A DNA stretch of 64,000 nt from Bacillota bacterium. Its GTDB lineage: Bacteria > Bacillota > Clostridia > Christensenellales > Pumilibacteraceae. The position numbers and the translations under genes are program-made. Under the pieces are notes generated by a model. That model was not told the DNA's origin, searched no databases, and saw only the letters and a list, made by a program, of their open reading frames with translations. Each line of letters opens with the position of its first letter. Within the stretch, counting starts at the first letter, position 1. This document shows, in pieces, positions 15,121-22,180 of this stretch. The stretch covers positions 1 to 64,000 of the forward strand of contig WRLT01000006.1 of assembly GCA_009777485.1 (NCBI GenBank), given 5' to 3'.

Positions 15121-15633
15121 ATGGATTACGCAGACCAGTATACGGAAGATATAAAATTAACAAATAGGTATTTAGCAAAATACTTTCCCCACTTAAAGGG
15201 CGATGAGGATATTATTGCCGTCTGCGTTGCGAAGCTGTGGGAAAAAAGAGCCGCCTTTGACCCGACGATAGCACAATATTCTACATACGCATTTAAGTGG
15301 CTAAGGCAAGTAATGGGTAATTACAACCGGAAACTATACCGCCAAAAGAGGCGGTTTGAAACTATTTCTATTTACACCGAAGTTGGAGATGATTTAGCCC
15401 TAATTGATACAATAGCGACACCCGAAGACAGCACAACAGAATATCTACACGAAATAGTAAAAACCGTTCTTGAGAAAAACCAAAAACTAAGACCAGTAAT
15501 AACGTATTTCATGCAAGGGTACGAGCAAAAGGAAATCGCGGAAGCCCTGGGATTGTCCCGCTCACAAGTATCCTATTTGCTAAGAAAATTCCGAAGGCTA
15601 TGCCGGAAAGAACACCTGCTATCGGAGCGTTAG
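15121..15633 (+). CDS. Sigma-70 family RNA polymerase sigma factor, 170 aa
   Basis: AAGGAGG precedes the ATG. Residues about 10-75 resemble sigma region 2 (DIIAVCVAKLWEKRAAFDPTIAQYSTYAFKWLRQVM). Residues about 120-160 form a region 4 helix-turn-helix (GYEQKEIAEALGLSRSQVSYLLRKF). The length fits small ECF-like or element-borne sigma factors. It probably directs RNA polymerase to element promoters or helps regulate excision genes. Its promoter carries the full operator palindrome, so its expression is likely the key regulated step of the element. Confidence 0.85.
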   Translation: MDYADQYTEDIKLTNRYLAKYFPHLKGDEDIIAVCVAKLWEKRAAFDPTIAQYSTYAFKWLRQVMGNYNRKLYRQKRRFETISIYTEVGDDLALIDTIATPEDSTTEYLHEIVKTVLEKNQKLRPVITYFMQGYEQKEIAEALGLSRSQVSYLLRKFRRLCRKEHLLSER

Positions 15634-15741
15634 AAATATATGCCTATATAAGACATAAACGGACAAAAGTAGTGAAAGTGCGATGACATAATCCTGTCAC
15701 TGCAAAATCGCTACAATTTTTATAAAAAACAGGAGAGCAAC

Positions 15742-15969
15742 ATGAACCAAATACGACGCGATAAAATAAACGCAACGCTAAACAAGCTAAGAGAATGTGT
15801 TTCTAAATTGGAGGGCATTAAGGACGACGAGGATGACTCTCGGGATAACATTCCTGAAAACCTGCAAAACGGCGACGCCTATCAACAGTCTGAAGAAAGC
15901 AGTGACGCGCTTCAAGATGCGATTGACAGCATTAACGAGGTCATCGACGAATTAGAAAAAATAACCTAA
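15742..15969 (+). CDS. Conserved acidic coiled-coil protein, 75 aa
   Basis: AGGAGAG precedes the ATG. The sequence is a long predicted coiled coil (INATLNKLRECVSKLEGIKDD) with a central RDNIPENLQNG turn and a second helix. Proteins with the segment RDNIPENL are, to my knowledge, common in Firmicute elements and have no known role. It lies 12 bases before the MazF gene. A role as antitoxin is possible only by position. Confidence 0.7.
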   Translation: MNQIRRDKINATLNKLRECVSKLEGIKDDEDDSRDNIPENLQNGDAYQQSEESSDALQDAIDSINEVIDELEKIT

Positions 15970-15981
15970 GGAAAAAACGCT

Positions 15982-16347
15982 ATGAAAATACACAGAGGAG
16001 AAATTTATTTAACGGATTTAAGCGGATATATCGGCTCGGAACAATCAGGCACACGGCCCGCAGTAGTAGTACAAAACGACAGCGGCAACATCCACTCCCC
16101 CACTACCGTAGTCGCCCCGCTTACATCAAAGAAAAAGCCCCGCCTTCCGACCCACGCGCTACTAAAAGCAAACGATTGCGGCATTCCGGAAGACTCCACG
16201 GTTTTGTGTGAACAGGTGCGTGTGATAGACAAAAGCAGGCTCAAGAAAAGGCTTGGGCAGGTAGAAAACCAAAAAGAGATTGACGAAATAGACCAAAGCC
16301 TGATGGTTTCAATAGGTCTTAAGAGGAGGACAAATGGAGGCACATAA
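15982..16347 (+). CDS. Type II toxin, PemK/MazF family endoribonuclease, 121 aa
   Basis: Length and motifs fit MazF: HRGEIYLTDL at the start, GSEQSGTRPAVVVQND near residue 18, then PTTVVAPLTSKKK and a C-terminal helical part. MazF proteins cut mRNA at short motifs and are held off by a MazE-type antitoxin. No MazE-like gene with AbrB or RHH DNA-binding domain is adjacent. The upstream 75-aa coiled-coil protein is the only neighbour that could serve. The gene overlaps the next by 14 bases. Confidence 0.85.
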   Translation: MKIHRGEIYLTDLSGYIGSEQSGTRPAVVVQNDSGNIHSPTTVVAPLTSKKKPRLPTHALLKANDCGIPEDSTVLCEQVRVIDKSRLKKRLGQVENQKEIDEIDQSLMVSIGLKRRTNGGT

Positions 16348-17134
16348 ATTGGAAACAAAAATAATACCGTTCCCCGCTGCCGTAAAGCCCAAAACAAAGA
16401 AAGCGGATTGCGAGGAATATACGGAATACAAATCCGACGGCAAATTAAAGGCGCGGCCGATGGATTCAATACGGTCATACGATGATTTCCTTGCCATGCA
16501 AAACTACTTTTTAGAACGCGGCAATATAAGAGATTGGGCAATGTGGACTACCGGCGTATGCTTCGGCTTCCGCATCTCGGATTTACTGAAGATAAAATTC
16601 GGCTGGGTACTTAATCCCGATAAATCGTTCAGAAGCCGCCTAACTATCATTGAAAAGAAAACCAGTAAGCTCAATGATTTCCCGTTGACCGAGGCTATAA
16701 TTCAAGCCTTTACGAAATACTTTGACTCGCTTGATTGGAACTTCGACCTTAACGACCAAATCTTTACCAGCCAAAAGAAGTGCATGATGACGCCGCAAAG
16801 CGCTTGGCGAATCCTGTCTAATGCCGCAAGGCAAGTTATCCCCGACATCACCATCGGCTCTCACAGTCTGAGAAAGAGCCACGCAAATATTATGGCCTGC
16901 TTGCTGAAATCTCTTATTGACGTCAATTCCCTTACCGCAGTCCAGTTTGCACTAAACCACTCGGATTTCAAAACCACAATGCGCTATTTGGGCGTAATGG
17001 ACAAAACGCTTAACAAGGGACGAACGCTCGTCAGCGACTTTGTACTGGGCAACTCAGGCGTTAATGAACTAACGATAGGCTCATCTGCAACCATAGATGA
17101 TGTATTGGCAGAAATTCAAAAGATTACGAAATAA
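16334..17134 (+). CDS. Tyrosine recombinase (short form), 266 aa
   Basis: AGGAGG lies 5 bases before the ATG. All catalytic positions of the tyrosine recombinase family can be seen: R in GFRISDLLKIK near residue 73, K in EKKTSK near residue 109, HSLRKS (H and R) near residue 178, H in LNHSDFKTT and Y in MRYLGV near residue 218. The N-terminal core-binding domain is short. It may be an XerC/D-like resolvase or one of two integrases of the element. It overlaps mazF, so the two are co-expressed. Confidence 0.85.
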   Translation: MEAHKLETKIIPFPAAVKPKTKKADCEEYTEYKSDGKLKARPMDSIRSYDDFLAMQNYFLERGNIRDWAMWTTGVCFGFRISDLLKIKFGWVLNPDKSFRSRLTIIEKKTSKLNDFPLTEAIIQAFTKYFDSLDWNFDLNDQIFTSQKKCMMTPQSAWRILSNAARQVIPDITIGSHSLRKSHANIMACLLKSLIDVNSLTAVQFALNHSDFKTTMRYLGVMDKTLNKGRTLVSDFVLGNSGVNELTIGSSATIDDVLAEIQKITK

Positions 17135-17154
17135 GAATTTTTGGAGGTAAAGAA

Positions 17155-17517
17155 ATGAAATTCGTTAGTGAAAAAGCTATAAACGGCAAAAGACTTGAAT
17201 GCTCAACGCCGCTTGATGTGGAATTCATCAAAAAATTGGAGCCGGATTGTGACGGTATGCTCACATTTGAGTATGCGTTGCGTGATTTTCAGTCGCAATT
17301 CCCGGTCAGCGTTTCCCGCGCTGTGATTGTTTTAAAAATAACAAGGGACAACCTATTTGCTTGGGCAACGGTACATATCGACGGAGACAACGAGGATATC
17401 CGTCAGTTTCTTGACGCCTACGGAACTGATTACGGCGATTTGAGCTGCGACGTTGAATTGACCGAGGCGGAAAGCAAAAAACTGCTGCTACATATAATTT
17501 TACATCAAATAACTTAG
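17155..17517 (+). CDS. Hypothetical protein, 120 aa
   Basis: TGGAGG precedes the ATG by 7 bases. The protein is soluble and acidic in the second half, with a beta-rich centre (VIVLKITRDNLFAWATVHIDG). No recognised domain. It ends just before a terminator-like hairpin at 17554. Confidence 0.6.
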   Translation: MKFVSEKAINGKRLECSTPLDVEFIKKLEPDCDGMLTFEYALRDFQSQFPVSVSRAVIVLKITRDNLFAWATVHIDGDNEDIRQFLDAYGTDYGDLSCDVELTEAESKKLLLHIILHQIT

Positions 17518-17553
17518 GCAGCAAACAAAAAATATACTTGGTTGCAGATGAAC

Positions 17554-17587
17554 GCTTCATAAAGCATAGTTTTATGGAGCAATTTTT
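17554..17587 (+). terminator. Probable intrinsic terminator
   Basis: GCTTCATAAA (17554-17563) pairs with TTTATGGAGC (17571-17580), with one G-T pair, followed by AATTTTT. Closes the transcript of the sigma factor, MazF and recombinase genes. Confidence 0.55.
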
Positions 17588-17692
17588 GCTGTCTTCTTTT
17601 TTACAAACCACAGTTTTCATGGTAATATTGTGTCAGCCTGCGAATGTTAGCAAATGTTTTGCAGTTTTTTTATAATATCTGTGGCAACGCGG

Positions 17693-17721
17693 TTGACTTA
17701 GTGTCCAAATATGTATATAAT
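17693..17721 (+). promoter_or_regulatory. Promoter with operator half-site
   Basis: TTGACT (17693-17698) and TATAAT (17716-17721), spacing 17. The segment AGTGTCCAAATATGTAT (17700-17716) between the boxes matches the left arm of the 15060 operator at 15 of 17 positions and sits at the same place relative to -35. No second arm is present. It drives the degenerate recombinase gene, suggesting autoregulation. Confidence 0.8.
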
Positions 17722-17738
17722 AATAAGGAGGTGTTGTT

Positions 17739-18641
17739 ATGAATACCAACGAAATTTTAAGTAGCCGGACGTTTGAGACCGAATGGGATAAAAATAATTT
17801 CACTAGATGGCTGTTAAGCATAGCGAAAACTTTCAAAGATGTCGATATCAGGGTTGCCTTGTCTGACAAGGCTTCCTTATGTAAAATGTTTTATGCCTAT
17901 AAAAATTCCAGCGTTAACCGGCAAAAATATCAACAAATCAAAAAAGATATTCAGGTGCTGCAAGACTATTACGGCATTACCTGCCCTATCCCGACCAGAG
18001 AAGAGGTTTTAGCGACGCAAGAAACCACTATCCTCTATAAAGACCTTGACTCTCTTCTAAAATTTATAGACCATGCAGGCAGACTAAAACTTGAAGACTA
18101 TGACGAAAAAAGAGACCTGCTAAACATTAAGGCAATAGTAATACTCGGATGGCGCGGTATCATGCGGGAGGAAATCGTTTTAATTCAAAAGACCGATATG
18201 CGACAAGAGGCTGGCAAATATTTAATCACAACCGCCAGAGGCAACTTTGAGATAACCCAAAAGGAATATGAGTTCTTAGTGTGGTTCTCTACCCTTTCGG
18301 AATATCGCGGCTTCCCTATCGGGAGATTAGTTGTTTTAAAAGGCAATGAAGGCTATCTATTCCGCGGCAAAAAGCCTGACGAGGATAAAAACGAAAACTC
18401 CATTACAAAGGCTCTGGACAGGTTTAACGATGCCGTTAGAGACACGGGAAAAGCCATTGTGTTCCGTTACCTTAGAAAGAACGCTCTCTTCGCCGAACTC
18501 TACGATGAGCTTAAAGGGGCGGAAACTCCTGTAAATCTTACGGAACAGATAAAGAAAAAATTCAATTGCGAAGCCAAAGCGGCGCTTGGCTATAAGGTTG
18601 AGTATAACCTTTGGATAGCAACATTTTATAAGCCCCAATAA
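17739..18641 (+). CDS. Degenerate tyrosine-recombinase-fold protein, probable MrpR-like repressor, 300 aa
   Basis: AAGGAGG precedes the ATG. The layout follows a tyrosine recombinase: an N-terminal core-binding helical domain (1-110), then a box I equivalent GWRGIMREEIVLIQ near residue 150, a box II equivalent FRYLRKNALFAELYDEL near residue 245, and a final ALGYKVEYNLWIATFYK. In the HxxR position the sequence reads R-Y-L-R, so the histidine is lost, and the second histidine (usually LGH) is tyrosine. The protein is therefore unlikely to cut DNA. The SPbeta master repressor MrpR is a known catalytically dead member of this fold. This one, with operator copies at three nearby promoters including its own, is inferred to be the element's repressor. 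Confidence 0.7.
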   Translation: MNTNEILSSRTFETEWDKNNFTRWLLSIAKTFKDVDIRVALSDKASLCKMFYAYKNSSVNRQKYQQIKKDIQVLQDYYGITCPIPTREEVLATQETTILYKDLDSLLKFIDHAGRLKLEDYDEKRDLLNIKAIVILGWRGIMREEIVLIQKTDMRQEAGKYLITTARGNFEITQKEYEFLVWFSTLSEYRGFPIGRLVVLKGNEGYLFRGKKPDEDKNENSITKALDRFNDAVRDTGKAIVFRYLRKNALFAELYDELKGAETPVNLTEQIKKKFNCEAKAALGYKVEYNLWIATFYKPQ

Positions 18642-18666
18642 AAACTAAACCATCCACAGCAAAACG

Positions 18667-18692
18667 ACACTCTCCAACGAGGGTGTTTTTTT
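18667..18692 (+). terminator. Intrinsic terminator
   Basis: ACACTCTC (18667-18674) pairs with GAGGGTGT (18679-18686) around the loop CAAC, followed by a run of Ts. It separates the degenerate recombinase from the integrase. Confidence 0.8.
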
Positions 18693-18726
18693 GATGTCAA
18701 AGCACATCTCTACGGCCTCTATAAAT

Positions 18727-18755
18727 TACACATTTGGACACTTGCGGCGTATAAT
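18727..18755 (+). promoter_or_regulatory. Integrase promoter region with operator half-site
   Basis: TATAAT (18750-18755) is clear; the -35 position 17 bases upstream is TACACA (18727-18732), a weak match. The operator right arm TACACATTTGGACACT (18727-18742) overlaps that -35. An approximately 80-base leader precedes the integrase start. Confidence 0.65.
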
Positions 18756-18836
18756 AATATTAAGATTGCTTATAGATGTATACGAGTTTTTAGATAATAA
18801 ATCGCTCGTATCAAGAGAGCTATCTTGGGGTTTTAA

Positions 18837-20096
18837 TTGATAAACAAACAAATAGAAGACACCATCTCCGCTCTGACAGAACAAGTCGCCGCACTTACAA
18901 AAACGAATGCAGAACTTACTAGTGCCCTTATTGCCGGTAAGTCTCTTTCGTGCGCAACTAAACCCTACTCAAGAACAAAGAAAAACCCTAAAGGAAAGGA
19001 AGAAATGAGATATTACATACCAGAAGGCTGTTCTTTTTTCCAGCGTAAAAGCGACGGTCGTTGGGAAGCCAGAATAATGGTGAACGGAAAACAACAATTC
19101 GTTGCTACATCGCCGGATAAAAACGAAGTCTACAAAAAACTGCAAAAAGCGGTAAGAGAAAGAAAGAAAACCCAAAAAGTAAAAGATGACAAGGAAATGA
19201 CTCTTTTTGCGTGGCTTGACCATTGGCACAATGTCTATAGGAAACCCAAGGAAGGAATTGAGTTATCTAAAAATACTCTCATAATGGATTTGTCTATGAT
19301 TAAAAAAATCAAGACAATTTTTAAAGATGTGAGGTTGAGAGATTTGACAGCCGACACTGTACAACAAAAACTGTATGCGATGACTGAAGGAAGAACTTGC
19401 GAAGGCGTATACACCATTCTTAAATTAGCATTAAGTAAAGCAAAAGATAGAACCGGTGGCATAAGCATTATGGATCTTGTTGAAAAAGTTAAGCATGAAA
19501 GGGTCAAAGGAAGAGCTTTGACCAAAGATGAAGTTACCCAACTGCTTGAAGCCGCAAGAAACGATATGGAATGTAACGTTATTAGATTCTATATTTATAC
19601 CGGTTGCAGAGTCGATGAGATTAGTGCAACAAAAGTCAAGTACATAAACTTAACAAATGAAATCAGAATAATTGATGGACTCACCGATGTTTACGGCAAA
19701 CCTGTCCGTGATATGACATTGCTACCCGGTGAAATTTTAATTCACGGAACAAAGACAAAAGGCTCTATTCGCACGATGCCGATTATGCCTCCGCTTCGAC
19801 CTATATTGGAACAACTTATTAAGGACAGGGACGGCGAAGAAAGGCTATTCCCCTACACTACTGTAGTAATCAGAAACTTTTATAAACTTATAAAGGATAA
19901 GACAAAAATAAGTTTTACGCTCAAAGACTTCCGCCACACAGCAGCCACCAACTTCAAAGATGCAGGCATTCCTTCAAGCGTTTACTTTAGGTGGTTTGGC
20001 TGGTGTGACGACACAATGGCAAAAAGAGTTTACACGCACGAAACGGATTATGAGAAAAAACTATCACTGGATTGGGCTGAAAAATTCAAGGACTAA
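18837..20096 (+). CDS. Site-specific integrase (tyrosine recombinase), 419 aa
   Basis: The start is a TTG at 18837 with a weak GGGG site upstream. Residues 1-30 form a coiled coil (DTISALTEQVAALTK). Residues about 60-110 look like an arm-DNA-binding domain (FFQRKSDGRWEARIMVNG). A core-binding domain follows. Catalytic positions: R in TGCRVDEIS near 257, K in HGTKTKGS, K-D-F-R in LKDFRHTAAT near 363 (lysine in place of the usual first histidine), W in FGWCDD and Y in KRVYTHET near 398. It is most likely the integrase that inserts and excises the element, being last in it. The operator half-site in its promoter suggests repression in the integrated state. Confidence 0.9.
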   Translation: MINKQIEDTISALTEQVAALTKTNAELTSALIAGKSLSCATKPYSRTKKNPKGKEEMRYYIPEGCSFFQRKSDGRWEARIMVNGKQQFVATSPDKNEVYKKLQKAVRERKKTQKVKDDKEMTLFAWLDHWHNVYRKPKEGIELSKNTLIMDLSMIKKIKTIFKDVRLRDLTADTVQQKLYAMTEGRTCEGVYTILKLALSKAKDRTGGISIMDLVEKVKHERVKGRALTKDEVTQLLEAARNDMECNVIRFYIYTGCRVDEISATKVKYINLTNEIRIIDGLTDVYGKPVRDMTLLPGEILIHGTKTKGSIRTMPIMPPLRPILEQLIKDRDGEERLFPYTTVVIRNFYKLIKDKTKISFTLKDFRHTAATNFKDAGIPSSVYFRWFGWCDDTMAKRVYTHETDYEKKLSLDWAEKFKD

Positions 20097-20415
20097 AATG
20101 TGTCAAAAAAACAGACTGAAAATCACAACCAACAAAGTTGCCCGATAATAGGACAAATCTCATGCAAAGTTGCCACTAATTTTGCCACTAACTTTTACCG
20201 AAATTGTCCCTTGATGGCCATAAAATGACAAGGAAATGGGCTATTTTCGACATAAAAACCACTAAAACCCACCGTTTTCTGTCCTGTTTTACCCATAATA
20301 TGCCCCGGAAACCAATGAATATGCAATTTATCTACCTCCTTTAAACACGTTTTGGGGGCAAAATTCCCTATTTGTTTGACAATTTGAACATACGCCTATA
20401 ACCTAAACACCACAA
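20097..20415. other. 319-bp gene-free stretch at the probable right end of the element
   Basis: No gene is seen. A short direct repeat, TTGCCACTAA then TGCCACTAAC, lies at about 20169-20192 and may be an integrase arm-type site. A similar but not identical pair (GTTACACTAA, TTACACTAGT) lies at 20817-20839 on the chromosomal side. The actual attachment core cannot be set without the left end. Confidence 0.4.
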
Positions 20416-20733
20416 CTAATCTCCATGAAAAACTTCATATGCTGCTACCTCAATATCACCACAATCTGATATAAGATTACCTTTCTCATCATAAATTTTA
20501 TAAGTCTGTTGGATTCCTCCTATATTTGCTACACCATCTAATCCTAGCAACATGGTATAATACGAATCAGTTAAAAGTGTGTCAATTAGTTTTTCCAAGA
20601 TTAACATTTGCTCTTTATTAAGCCTTAAATCAGTAATAAATTTACTTACTTTTGTATCAAATGTTGTAAGATAACAATTGAGCATATTATCCTTGTGCTT
20701 TTTAAAGATAGTTACAAATTCTTCAGCTTTCAT
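20416..20733 (-). CDS. Hypothetical protein, 105 aa
   Basis: GGAG lies about 7 bases before the ATG on the minus strand. Residues 1-60 are helical (TIFKKHKDNMLNCYLTTFD). The end has a beta hairpin-like segment (TYKIYDEKGNLISDCG). No recognised domain. It is the first gene beyond the integrase and on the opposite strand, so it could be element cargo or chromosomal. Confidence 0.6.
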   Translation of the reverse strand: MKAEEFVTIFKKHKDNMLNCYLTTFDTKVSKFITDLRLNKEQMLILEKLIDTLLTDSYYTMLLGLDGVANIGGIQQTYKIYDEKGNLISDCGDIEVAAYEVFHGD

Positions 20734-20919
20734 TTCTTTAACTCCTTTACCAATATGCCCTATTATATGATATTTTTGATGATTTTTGGGATTTTAGGAA
20801 AATTTGTCGAAAAAAAGTTACACTAACTTTTACACTAGTATTATACCATAAATTTAATCAAAAGAAAAGGAGAATAAATAGAAAATATGAAACTTTAAAG
20901 TTTGATACACAGACGGCTA

Positions 20920-21183
20920 CTAGCTTATCAATTTATTTAAGCTAATTATTTTGCTGCCTTGTTTTTCATAATAAAGCAGCATTTCGGGGATTTGTTTTTT
21001 ATTCCAACTGGCGATGCAATCCGATAGAATGTTGACCGTATAGCCTTTCGTGCCTAATGTAAAAACGTGAATGCCGCTTTGCACAGCCCAATCTATAGCA
21101 GCACTGTTTATATTGCCGATTATATCCTTATAGTTTTTCGTTATGTCGTTTTGGATGTCGATTACGACTAAAGCCTTACTCAT
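20920..21183 (-). pseudogene. Internally deleted isochorismatase-like hydrolase
   Basis: The 87-aa product begins like a cysteine hydrolase of the isochorismatase family (MSKALVVIDIQNDITK, with the catalytic aspartate region). After residue about 40 it jumps to the family's C-terminal part (HTLG..GYTVNILSDCIASWNKKQIPEMLLYY). A whole member is about 180-200 aa; the middle, with the catalytic lysine and cysteine, is missing, while the frame is kept. It is therefore probably a non-functional remnant. It ends 4 bases from the next gene, which may have been its operon partner. Confidence 0.75.
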
Positions 21184-21186
21184 GCG

Positions 21187-21609
21187 TTATGCCTCAGGAC
21201 TTTCTTGCATAATCGACCAGCGCACGCCAAATTTATCTACTACTTCAGCATATAGCGGTGCGTAGAAAGTCGGTTGGCATTCGCAGAGGATTTTACCGTC
21301 ATCTTTGAGTGCGGCATAAATCTCTTTAATCTCATCAGCGGTCTTGAAGGTCAACTGCAAGCAAATATTGGTCGACATAACTTTGGCATTATCCTCGCAA
21401 TCGGCAAATTGAATCATTACCCCGTCAGGAAGATTCATGTTAGCGTGCATCACCCATTTTTCTTTGCCCTTTGGTACTGGCATGGACTTATCAAACTTCG
21501 GCATGTCCTCATACAATAAAATTTCTGCCTTTGCATTAAAGACTTTCTCATAGAATACAATAGCTTCTTTGCAGGTTCCGTTAAAGTTTAGGTATGGTAG
21601 TAATTTCAT
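21187..21609 (-). CDS. PhnB-like VOC family protein, 140 aa
   Basis: GAGG precedes the ATG. It has the typical start LPYLNFNGTCKEAIVFYEKVF and the beta-alpha-beta repeats of the vicinal oxygen chelate fold (PhnB/3-demethylubiquinone methyltransferase-like, COG2764). Members are often small stand-alone proteins of unknown substrate; some act on glyoxalase-like or resistance functions. Length is standard for the family. Confidence 0.85.
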   Translation of the reverse strand: MKLLPYLNFNGTCKEAIVFYEKVFNAKAEILLYEDMPKFDKSMPVPKGKEKWVMHANMNLPDGVMIQFADCEDNAKVMSTNICLQLTFKTADEIKEIYAALKDDGKILCECQPTFYAPLYAEVVDKFGVRWSIMQESPEA

Positions 21610-21636
21610 TTTGATTTCCTCACTTTGCTTTATTAA

Positions 21637-22107
21637 TTATTTCCAACGTTTTAGGGTTGAAAGAAAAGACTTTAATAGCGGCCTCGCCTCGTCCTTTGTG
21701 TACGATGTGCCGTTTGCCTCGTTCCACTCTTTTAGCCAGTTAAGATTGCTTTCCACCATTTCGTCTATGCTAAAATCTTTTTTACATTTTCCGTCTAAAA
21801 AGCAGTACGAACAGTATTCTAAATTCGCGCTCTTATCGGCATTTTCTCCTAAGTCCTCGATTTTTAAAAGCGGCATTCCGCAGCTTTGACAAAAAACAGG
21901 CTCGCCGTCACTAAGCAGCGAATTTGCGTCAACCTTAAAAATCTCCGTTATCTTTTTAAGCGTTTCAACAGACGGAGTAGTTTCGCCGTTTTCCCACCTG
22001 GAAACTGCTTGCCTTGTAACAAACAGCTTTGCCGCAAACTCGTCTTGCGTGTGTTGACTTGCTTTTCGTATTTCAAAAATCTTTTTAGCTAAATTCATAG
22101 TACACAA
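21637..22107 (-). CDS. XRE-family regulator with C-terminal zinc ribbon, 156 aa
   Basis: Residues 5-60 are a Cro/C1-type helix-turn-helix (HTQDEFAAKLFVTRQAVSRWENG). Residues 70-110 hold CQSCGMPL and CSYCFLDGKC, a zinc-ribbon of the putative-zinc-ribbon type. This combination is common in clostridia next to PhnB-like proteins. The start is TTG at 22107 (AGGG at 9 bases) or ATG at 22098. A perfect palindrome ACAATTATTGT (22104-22114) lies over the start and may be its own operator. Confidence 0.85.
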   Translation of the reverse strand: MCTMNLAKKIFEIRKASQHTQDEFAAKLFVTRQAVSRWENGETTPSVETLKKITEIFKVDANSLLSDGEPVFCQSCGMPLLKIEDLGENADKSANLEYCSYCFLDGKCKKDFSIDEMVESNLNWLKEWNEANGTSYTKDEARPLLKSFLSTLKRWK

Positions 22108-22114
22108 TTATTGT
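22104..22114 (-). promoter_or_regulatory. Palindrome over the start of the XRE regulator
   Basis: ACAATTATTGT is its own reverse complement apart from the centre base. It overlaps the TTG start and lies just downstream of the likely promoter, a position fit for autorepression. Assignment by position only. Confidence 0.4.
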
Positions 22115-22180
22115 ACCCTTTTTACACTGTGCAGGTCAATTAAAACGCCTATGTTTTCCGCAACAGTTTGTTGCTATTGC

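Larger units (their letters stand above)
1..20340. mobile_element. Right part of an integrative mobile element (ICE or phage-like); left end outside window
   Basis: About 30 small genes on the + strand are packed with ATGA overlaps or short gaps. Most are unrecognised. The recognisable ones (DpnD/PcfM-like, YodL-like, DUF4942 methyltransferase, sigma-like factor, MazF, tyrosine recombinases) are typical of Firmicute conjugative elements and phages. The block ends with a large integrase at 18837-20096, as is usual at an element end. Beyond it, gene orientation switches to minus and content becomes chromosomal. No relaxase, VirB4 or capsid gene is visible here, so ICE and prophage cannot be told apart. 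The exact right end is inferred to lie in 20097-20415. No direct repeat pair defining att sites could be identified because the left end is missing. Confidence 0.8.

Noticed and set aside
1..20340. CRISPR array or restriction system in the accessory region
   Set aside because: No regularly spaced direct repeats and no nuclease partner of the methyltransferase were seen.
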